This document shows, piece after piece, positions 7,513 through 11,692 of a stretch of DNA of 11,692 nt; positions within the stretch are counted from its first letter, which is position 1, and every line of letters starts with the position of its first letter. The translations under genes and the position numbers were made by a program. This DNA is from Gemmatimonadota bacterium. Lineage in GTDB: Bacteria; Gemmatimonadota; Gemmatimonadetes; Gemmatimonadales; Gemmatimonadaceae. The notes under the pieces are model-generated. The model worked only from the letters and a program-made list of their open reading frames with translations, did no database searches and had not been told where the DNA came from. The DNA lies in contig JAQBPZ010000359.1 of NCBI GenBank assembly GCA_028287225.1, forward strand, positions 1 to 11,692, written 5' to 3'.

Positions 7513-7534
7513 GGGCGGGCAAGAATGCCCGCCC
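7513..7534. repeat. 8-bp perfect palindromic hairpin in the tal-pyk gap
   Basis: GGGCGGGC at 7513-7520 and GCCCGCCC at 7527-7534 pair perfectly around a 6-base AT-rich loop (7521-7526). It lies in the 58-nt gap between the tal stop and the pyk start. No T-run follows on either strand. It may be a processing or stability element that sets the tal:pyk ratio, or a copy of a genome-wide palindromic repeat; one copy in this window cannot decide. Confidence 0.5.
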
Positions 7535-7547
7535 GCACGGGCAGGGG

Positions 7548-8693
7548 CTAGCGCGCCGCCGACATCTCGGCACGCAGCGCGTCGGTCTTCTTCTGGAGGC
7601 CGGCGCTCAGCGTGTCGAAGCTCTTCTGGAAGCTCGCGAGCCCCTCGGTGAGCAGCTTGTCCGTCACGTCGTCGAGCGCGATGCCCACGGCCGCGAGGTC
7701 GTCGATCACCTGGCGCGCTGCGGGGAGGTCCGCATCCACCGTGCGGCGCGTCTCGCCATGATCGCGGAAGGCGTCGATCAGCGCGGGGGGCATGGTGTTG
7801 ACCGTATCGGGGCCGATGAGCTGCTCGGCGTAGAGGACGTCGCGGTACGCGGGGTTCTTGACGCCGGTGCTGGCCCACAGGGGGCGCTGCAGCCGCGCGC
7901 CGGCCGCGTGGAGCGTGGCCCAGCGGGGCGTGCTGAACTCGTCGCGGAAGAGCTGGTAGGCGAGCCGCGCGTTGGCGATGGCGGCCTTGCCGCGCAGCGC
8001 GAGCAGGCGGTCGCGCTGTGCGCCACTCGCCGTGGCGGCGAGCGCGTCGAGGCGCCGATCGACCTCGGTGTCCACGCGGCTGACGAAGAACGACGCCACG
8101 CTCGCGACGCGGTCGACCGGCTTGCCGGCGCGCAGCCGATCCTCGAGGCCGGCGAGGTACGCGTCGATCACGCGGCGATGCGCGGCGATGGCGAAGAGCA
8201 GCGTGATGTTGACGTTCATGCCTGCGCCGATGAGGGTGCGCACCGCGGTGCAGCCTTCGGCGGTGCCGGGCACCTTGATCATCACGTTCGGCCGGTCCAC
8301 CATCGCCCAGAGGCGCTGCGCCTCGGCGACGGTGGCGTGGGAGTCGTTGGCGGAGGTCGGCGACACCTCGATGGACACGTAGCCGTCCGCGCCGTTCGTC
8401 GCCTCGTAGACCGGCATGAAGACGTCGCACGCGTCCCGCACGTCGGAGGTCTCCACGAGCTCGAAGAGGTCCATCGTCGTGAGGGTCGCCGCGGCGCCCT
8501 TGATCTGGTCGTCGTACGCGATGCCGTCCGCGAGCGCCTTCTCGAAGATCGTGGGGTTCGACGTCATGCCGGTGAGCGCGTCGCGCGCGATGCGGCGCTG
8601 CAGGTCGCCGCTGCGCAGGATGCCGCGGTCGATGAAGTCGAGCCAGATCGACTGGCCGGCGTCGTGGAGCTGCTGGAGGCGGTTGTCGGACAT
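7548..8693 (-). CDS. tal: transaldolase
   Basis: A 381-residue cytoplasmic enzyme of the non-oxidative pentose phosphate pathway. It moves a dihydroxyacetone unit from sedoheptulose-7-phosphate to glyceraldehyde-3-phosphate, giving erythrose-4-phosphate and fructose-6-phosphate. Signature residues: SIWLDFIDRG (15-24, with D19), MTSNPTIFEKA (43-53), the Schiff-base lysine K140 in VMIKVPGT, NVNITLLF (160-167) and WASTGVKNP (273-281). It is the longer form (about 370-380 residues) known from actinobacteria and related groups, not the 317-residue TalB type. Some bacteria fuse this form to Pgi; here pgi is separate, three genes downstream. Tal is the first gene of the minus-strand run, so the run's main promoter should lie upstream. 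The ATG has only a weak purine stretch before it. Confidence 0.96.
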   Translation of the reverse strand: MSDNRLQQLHDAGQSIWLDFIDRGILRSGDLQRRIARDALTGMTSNPTIFEKALADGIAYDDQIKGAAATLTTMDLFELVETSDVRDACDVFMPVYEATNGADGYVSIEVSPTSANDSHATVAEAQRLWAMVDRPNVMIKVPGTAEGCTAVRTLIGAGMNVNITLLFAIAAHRRVIDAYLAGLEDRLRAGKPVDRVASVASFFVSRVDTEVDRRLDALAATASGAQRDRLLALRGKAAIANARLAYQLFRDEFSTPRWATLHAAGARLQRPLWASTGVKNPAYRDVLYAEQLIGPDTVNTMPPALIDAFRDHGETRRTVDADLPAARQVIDDLAAVGIALDDVTDKLLTEGLASFQKSFDTLSAGLQKKTDALRAEMSAAR

Positions 8694-8748
8694 CGGGAGC
8701 TCGGGACAGATGGTGGCGCGCGCGGCCGCGTGCGGCGGGCGGATCGTG

Positions 8749-8778
8749 AAGATACATCCGGCTTCCCCGCGGCGTCAC
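8749..8778 (-). promoter_or_regulatory. candidate sigma-70-type promoter for tal and the metabolic run
   Basis: On the minus strand, TATCTT (complement of 8749-8754) resembles a -10 box. GTGACG (complement of 8773-8778) is a weak -35 box, with an 18-base spacer. Transcription would begin roughly 50 nt before the tal ATG. The match is modest and the organism's sigma-factor consensus is unknown. Confidence 0.35.
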
Positions 8779-8893
8779 CGTGCGCCGACGTCGTGCTCGC
8801 CACGCGACGCGGTGGCCCGTGTTTCGCGCGCTGGCGCACGAGCAGTTGACCCGCGCGCGGACCGGTGCGAGCGAGCGCGGCGCGTGGAGGGGG

Positions 8894-8920
8894 AATTTGA
8901 CACTACATATGTTTATATAC
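8894..8920. promoter_or_regulatory. AT-rich island with a palindrome, possible promoter or operator
   Basis: A roughly 27-base AT-rich patch stands out in strongly GC-rich surroundings. It contains TTGACA (8897-8902), the 8-base palindrome ACATATGT (8905-8912) and TATATA (8914-8919). TTGACA and TATATA are only 11 bases apart, too close for a standard sigma-70 promoter on the plus strand, and I found no good minus-strand pair. It could be an operator, a helicase-friendly site or part of a non-canonical promoter. Confidence 0.3.
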
Positions 8921-9054
8921 GGCGCCGGCGCGGTGTGCCACGGGGCCACGAGACAAATTTCGGGGTGCGCGGACGGACCCGACCTGTTAGTATCACCACT
9001 CGGAGAGTCGCGCCGACGCGGCCACGGAGCCACCGACAGAGCATGCGAGGGCGG

Positions 9055-9123
9055 GCACATCGACGCAGCAGCAACGATGTGCGTGACCAAATCGACACTC
9101 CGAGGGTTTCGCTCCTGGTGTCG
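9055..9123. other. two adjacent hairpins, possible structured RNA
   Basis: GCACATCG (9055-9062) pairs perfectly with CGATGTGC (9075-9082) around a 12-base loop. Ten bases later, CGACAC (9093-9098) pairs with GTGTCG (9118-9123), and AGG/CCT could add three pairs inside. Both lie in the gene-free region. Being palindromic they are possible on either strand, and GC-rich DNA yields such stems by chance, so this is only a candidate small RNA or leader. Confidence 0.3.
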
Positions 9124-9320
9124 TTGCACGGGAGCACCGCGTCCGAGCGGGATTCGACGAGCAGGACGTCCCGCGAGGCGAGAACTCATCGGACGCGCAT
9201 GATGCCGTCTGGCGATGCTCTTGCATGAGCGGCGGCGAGCAGGATCCGAGGTGCGAAGAACGACCTGATTCGCTCTCACTGCTGGGATATGCACAAGTTC
9301 ACGCTATTTTTTGCTGCCGC

Positions 9321-9334
9321 GGCACGGGGTGTGC
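9321..9334 (+). promoter_or_regulatory. candidate sigma-54 (-24/-12) promoter element
   Basis: GGCACG at 9321-9326, a 4-base spacer and GTGC at 9331-9334 match the sigma-54 pattern TGGCACG-N4-TTGC at most positions and keep the diagnostic GG-N10-GC spacing. The base before GG is C instead of T, and one T of TTGC is G. Transcription would start near 9346, about 86 nt before the outer-membrane protein gene. Against it, the same bases form a small palindrome (GGCAC/GTGCC), which could be the real reason for the match. Confidence 0.35.
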
Positions 9335-9336
9335 CA

Positions 9337-9397
9337 TTCCCCGAGCCCGGTAGACTGCGACGACTCTCGTCGCACCCGCAACCTCGCCCGCGGGGAA
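9337..9397 (+). other. nested stem-loop upstream of the outer-membrane protein gene
   Basis: The inner hairpin is TGCGACGA (9356-9363) with TCGTCGCA (9367-9374), a perfect 8-bp stem with a 3-base loop. An outer stem of seven pairs, TTCCCCG (9337-9343) with CGGGGAA (9391-9397), encloses it. In a long 5' leader this would sit 34 nt before the ATG and could stabilise the mRNA or bind a regulator. If transcription starts at the sigma-54 candidate, only the inner hairpin would be transcribed intact. Confidence 0.4.
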
Positions 9398-9431
9398 CGA
9401 GAAAACTGGGCGACGGCGACGGAGGACAAGG

Positions 9432-10274
9432 ATGAAGACTCGGAACTCAGCGTTGTACGCACTCGGCCTCGCAGCCGCCATCACGCTCGGCGGCGCCTCG
9501 AGCGCTGATGCACAGAAGACCACCCGTCGGACGACCCGTCGCGCGAAGCCGGCGCAGTCGATCCCGATGAAGAAGGACGTGCCGGTTCCGTCGCGGACCG
9601 ATACGGTCATCGTCACCCGCGTCGACACCGTGACCCTGCGTGGTCGCGTCGACACGGTCACCACGACGATGATGCGCTACGACACCGTCACGCGCATGGT
9701 GTATCCGCCGCTCGCGAAGCTCCCCGGCCTGTTCTTCGGCCTCGGCGCTGGTGTCGATCAGCCGATGAACAACATCAACGCGGTCGTCAAGGCCGGTCTC
9801 GCTGGCCAGGCCCAGGTCGGCTACTTCCCGGGCACCAGCCCGATCGGTATCCGCGCCGACGTCACGTACGGACAGTTCAAGGATCGCGAGACGGATTGCC
9901 GTCGCGTCGGTCCCTGCGTCAACCCGAAGCTGTTCACGGCCGGTGGTGACCTGATCCTCCGCATGCCGATCGACCGTCAGGGCCGCCTGAACCCGGTCCT
10001 CTACGTCTTCGGCGGTGGCGGCTATGCGAAGCTCAGCGATGTCACCACGCGCCAGATGTTCGGTGCCGGCGGCAGCAATGGCGGCGCGTACTTCCACAGC
10101 GACGGCAACTGGTACTACGACGTCGGCCCCGGCGTCGACTTCACCCTCGGCGGCCTGCACCTCTACGCCGAAGGCAAGTACCTGACGATCAACTCGGGCA
10201 CGCAGCCCGGCACCACGAACCAGAAGAACGTCCACGCCTTCCCGATCTTCGGCGGCATCAAGTTCGGCTGGTAA
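9432..10274 (+). CDS. outer-membrane beta-barrel protein with periplasmic N-terminal extension
   Basis: A 280-residue exported protein of unknown specific function. Residues 1-27 form a signal peptide (basic start, hydrophobic LGLAAAITLGG, cleavage likely after ADA at 25-27). A basic stretch (KTTRRTTRRAK, 29-39) follows, then four DTV triplets at 57, 65, 74 and 84 in a Thr/Val/Arg-rich linker. From about residue 97 (LPGLFFGLGAGVDQ) the sequence has the alternating Gly/aromatic/hydrophobic pattern of a small barrel of roughly eight strands. It ends with KFGW, an aromatic C-terminus as used by the barrel-assembly machinery. C156 and C162 probably form a disulfide in a loop. The start is firm: GGAGG at 9421-9425 precedes the ATG by six bases. 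It sits upstream of an L,D-transpeptidase gene. The barrel class is well supported; porin, adhesin or anchor roles cannot be separated. Confidence 0.85.
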   Translation: MKTRNSALYALGLAAAITLGGASSADAQKTTRRTTRRAKPAQSIPMKKDVPVPSRTDTVIVTRVDTVTLRGRVDTVTTTMMRYDTVTRMVYPPLAKLPGLFFGLGAGVDQPMNNINAVVKAGLAGQAQVGYFPGTSPIGIRADVTYGQFKDRETDCRRVGPCVNPKLFTAGGDLILRMPIDRQGRLNPVLYVFGGGGYAKLSDVTTRQMFGAGGSNGGAYFHSDGNWYYDVGPGVDFTLGGLHLYAEGKYLTINSGTQPGTTNQKNVHAFPIFGGIKFGW

Positions 10275-10292
10275 GCTCCGCTACATGAACAA

Positions 10293-10332
10293 ACACCGGG
10301 GGGCGCGTGAACTTTCACGCTCCCCCCGGTGT
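10293..10332. terminator. strong hairpin between the barrel and transpeptidase genes
   Basis: The arms at 10293-10310 and 10315-10332 form 17 base pairs with one C/T mismatch (10304/10321) and a 4-base loop. Six consecutive G-C pairs sit at the centre. It begins 18 nt after the barrel-protein stop codon. The following TAGTTT is a poor U-tract, so it may be a rho-independent terminator of weak tail type, a 3' stabiliser or an attenuator. It ends only 11 nt before the next start codon. Confidence 0.8.
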
Positions 10333-10337
10333 AGTTT
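10332..10337 (+). promoter_or_regulatory. candidate -10 box for a leaderless transpeptidase mRNA
   Basis: TAGTTT fits the TANNNT -10 pattern and ends six bases before the transpeptidase ATG, the spacing expected when transcription starts at the ATG itself. No purine-rich Shine-Dalgarno is present between the hairpin and the ATG, which is consistent with leaderless translation. A -35 box would fall inside the hairpin and none is obvious. Confidence 0.3.
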
Positions 10338-10343
10338 CAGACT

Positions 10344-11285
10344 ATGACGCGACCCTTACTCTTGTCTGCCCGGCTGAGCCTGCTTCTCCTCGCGACCATC
10401 TCCACCGGCTCACTCGCCCAGACGACCGTCCCCGTCCCCGTCCGCGACTCGCTCGCCCTGGCTCGCGAAGACTCGGTCCGGGAAGGCCGCAACTGGCTCT
10501 CCGGCCTCCTCCGCCGCATCGGACGCCGCAGCGACGACAGCCTCCAGGTCGCCGCCGCCCCTGACGCCGGCAGCGCCGCTGACGCCCCCCTCGCCAGCCC
10601 CGTGTCCGCCCGTGCCTTCAGCTCGCGGAAGGACAGCGTGGCCTGGGAGAACGCCCGGCGCACCGCCGCGCGCGCCTCGGGCTTCCATCTCGTCGTGGAC
10701 GTCTTCGCGCACGAGCTCTACGTCATCAACGCAAAGGGCGACACGCTCCGCAAGGCGCCCGCCGCCACCGCATCCAACGCCACCCTCGCCTTCGGCGGCC
10801 GCACCTGGCACTTCGAGACGCCCCGCGGCGTCCGCATGGTGACCGCCAAGGACTCCGAGCCCGTCTGGCGTCCCCCCGACTGGCATTTCGCCGAGGTCGC
10901 GCTCGAGCACGGCCTCAAGGTGCGCTACCTGGAGCGCGGACGCACGGTCCGGCTGCAGGACGGCACCAAGCTGAAGATCGAGGGCGACGAGGTCGGCATC
11001 ATCGCGCCCGGCGAACGCGAGTTCCAGCCCCTCGTGCTGGACATGCACGTCGTGTTCGACAACACGCTCTTCGTGCCGCCGGTGGATACCAAGCACCGGC
11101 AGGTGGAGGGCGAGCTGGGACACTTCCGCCTGCGCCTGGGCGACGACGGCTACATGCTGCACGGGACGCCGTACGCCAACTCGATCGGCGCGTCGGTGAC
11201 CCACGGCTGCGTGCGCCTGCACGACGACGACATCGAGTGGCTCTACAACAACGTGCCGCTCGGCACGAAGGTGTACATCTACTGA
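10344..11285 (+). CDS. L,D-transpeptidase, YkuD-domain, secreted
   Basis: A 313-residue periplasmic enzyme expected to cut a tetrapeptide stem after the third residue of peptidoglycan and join that residue to an amine, making 3-3 cross-links or attaching a protein. Residues 1-25 are a signal peptide (LSLLLLATIS core, cleavage after SLA). A low-complexity region rich in Ala, Ser, Asp and Arg follows to about 110. The catalytic domain (about 113-313) ends with the YkuD signature: LHGT at 272-275, then SVTHGCVRLHDDD at 284-296, with C289 the nucleophile and H287, R291 and H273 supporting. An insertion of roughly 80 residues (about 155-235) lies inside the domain, making it longer than the basic fold. 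It follows the barrel-protein gene by 69 nt, across a strong hairpin, and has no Shine-Dalgarno sequence. The true substrate is not known. Confidence 0.92.
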   Translation: MTRPLLLSARLSLLLLATISTGSLAQTTVPVPVRDSLALAREDSVREGRNWLSGLLRRIGRRSDDSLQVAAAPDAGSAADAPLASPVSARAFSSRKDSVAWENARRTAARASGFHLVVDVFAHELYVINAKGDTLRKAPAATASNATLAFGGRTWHFETPRGVRMVTAKDSEPVWRPPDWHFAEVALEHGLKVRYLERGRTVRLQDGTKLKIEGDEVGIIAPGEREFQPLVLDMHVVFDNTLFVPPVDTKHRQVEGELGHFRLRLGDDGYMLHGTPYANSIGASVTHGCVRLHDDDIEWLYNNVPLGTKVYIY

Positions 11286-11290
11286 GAAGC

Positions 11291-11374
11291 AAGGGCGTTT
11301 GCGGCTTGCGGTGAGCGGTCAGGCCTCGGGACGCTGCTACCGCCAACCGCAAACCGCTCACTGCAAACACCCTT
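11291..11374. repeat. imperfect inverted-repeat element between convergent genes
   Basis: The left arm (11291-11319) and right arm (11353-11374) are imperfect reverse complements. Both carry AAGGG-(C/T)-GTTTGC and (G/A)GTGAGCGGT, but the left arm has seven extra bases (11303-11309). The 33-base loop repeats related words such as TTGCGGT on the minus strand. The layout suggests a dispersed palindromic (REP-like) element that may also act as a bidirectional terminator for the transpeptidase and the minus-strand gene beyond. Only one copy is visible. Confidence 0.6.
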
Positions 11375-11386
11375 CTCGAGCGTTCA

Positions 11387-11692
11387 CTACCCCCGATCCG
11401 AGTGCCCGAGCCCCCGGTCGGGGGCGATGCGATCGCGGATCCGCTGCTTCAGCTCCTTGAGCTCGGGGAACCGGCCCTCGGCCGCGCGCGACCAGATCAC
11501 GGCGTCGTCGAGCCGGATCTCGTAGATCCCCTTCCCGCCGGGCCGCAGCGCCACCTCGGCCAGGTCGTGCTCGAAGGTGATGAGGAGCTCCTGGGCCATC
11601 CAGGCGGCCCGCAGGAGCCACCGGCAGCGCGGACAGTAGGTGATCGCCACCCGCCAGTCCCGCGGCCGGCGCTCGCCCTCCTCGTCGCTCAC
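11387..11692 (-). CDS. SelT/SelW/SelH (Rdx) family thioredoxin-like protein
   Basis: About 101 residues with a thioredoxin-like fold, probably cytoplasmic; no signal peptide is seen. VAITYCPRCRWLLRAAWM (15-32) carries the redox CxxC motif, C20 and C23, where eukaryotic relatives have a selenocysteine. GGKGIYEIRLDDAVIWS (52-68) and RFPELKELKQRIRDRI (74-89) are the other typical blocks of the bacterial family. The physiological substrate of these proteins is not established. The frame runs to the last base of the window. The final codon there is GTG, giving a plausible start a few residues before the conserved core, but the true start could lie outside. It converges on the transpeptidase gene across an inverted repeat. 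Confidence 0.88.
   Translation of the reverse strand: MSDEEGERRPRDWRVAITYCPRCRWLLRAAWMAQELLITFEHDLAEVALRPGGKGIYEIRLDDAVIWSRAAEGRFPELKELKQRIRDRIAPDRGLGHSDRG

Larger units (their letters stand above)
8694..9431. other. divergent intergenic region, 738 nt, no gene seen
   Basis: This separates tal (minus) from the outer-membrane protein gene (plus). Open frames here are short, cross each other and resemble no known family, and I find no tRNA or rRNA. It contains a possible sigma-70-type promoter for tal near 8749-8778, an AT-rich island at 8894-8920, two neighbouring hairpins at 9055-9123, a T-run at 9307-9312, a sigma-54-like element at 9321-9334 and a nested stem-loop at 9337-9397. Its length, structure and lack of codon-like composition leave room for a small RNA. 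Confidence 0.7.

Noticed and set aside
7490..7573. 28-codon N-terminal extension of pyruvate kinase
   Set aside because: It overlaps the tal stop region, is Arg/Pro/Cys-rich and lies before the conserved first strand; the GTG at 7489 fits family length.
8897..8919. TTGACA followed by TATATA as a sigma-70 promoter
   Set aside because: The spacing is only 11 bases against about 17 required; kept only as an AT-rich island.
8981..8996. Sixteen bases resembling the antisense of a 23S rRNA 3' region
   Set aside because: The resemblance, judged from memory, stops after about 16-18 bases and the flanks do not match, so chance is the likely explanation.
8780..9294. Several short open frames in the intergenic region on both strands
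   Set aside because: They overlap each other in conflicting frames, lack good ribosome-binding sites and resemble no known protein.
9598..9700. DTV-coding repeats considered as a DNA tandem repeat or CRISPR-like array
   Set aside because: The repeat is at protein level with irregular 8-10 residue spacing; the DNA copies are not identical and have no spacers.

Overview
The window is a very GC-rich bacterial chromosome segment. Its gene content, long GC-rich antisense shadow frames and Gram-negative envelope genes fit a member of the Gemmatimonadota. That placement is inferred from gene families and composition; no rRNA or other phylogenetic marker is present.

Region 1 (1-8693, minus strand) is one long co-directional run. 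In transcription order: transaldolase (tal), pyruvate kinase (pyk), a PhnP-like metallo-beta-lactamase-fold hydrolase, glucose-6-phosphate isomerase (pgi), a class II ketose-bisphosphate aldolase, a small degenerate histidine-kinase-like protein, an NtrC-type sigma-54 response regulator, and the start of a YtxH-like membrane protein cut by the window edge. Most gaps are 0-58 nt; the largest, 124 nt between pgi and the aldolase, holds two hairpins. The run joins enzymes of glycolysis and the non-oxidative pentose phosphate pathway to a two-component module. The kinase-like protein starts on the base after the aldolase stop codon, yet lacks the usual ATP-binding motifs.

Region 2 (8694-9431) is a 738-nt divergent intergenic region with no convincing gene. 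It has an AT-rich island, two adjacent hairpins, a sigma-54-like -24/-12 element and a nested stem-loop in front of the next gene.

Region 3 (9432-11285, plus strand) encodes a probable outer-membrane beta-barrel protein with a basic, DTV-repeat periplasmic N-terminal extension, then a secreted L,D-transpeptidase of the YkuD family. A near-perfect 17-bp hairpin separates them, and the transpeptidase start has no Shine-Dalgarno sequence. The pairing suggests covalent tethering of the barrel to peptidoglycan (inference).

Region 4 (11286-11692) holds an imperfect inverted repeat between convergent genes, then a minus-strand SelT/SelW/SelH-family thioredoxin-like protein with a CPRC motif. It reaches the window edge, possibly with its GTG start as the last codon.

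No tRNA, rRNA, CRISPR array, insertion sequence, phage gene or defence system was seen. The strongest candidates for something new are the degenerate kinase/NtrC pair embedded in a central-carbon operon and the barrel/L,D-transpeptidase pair.
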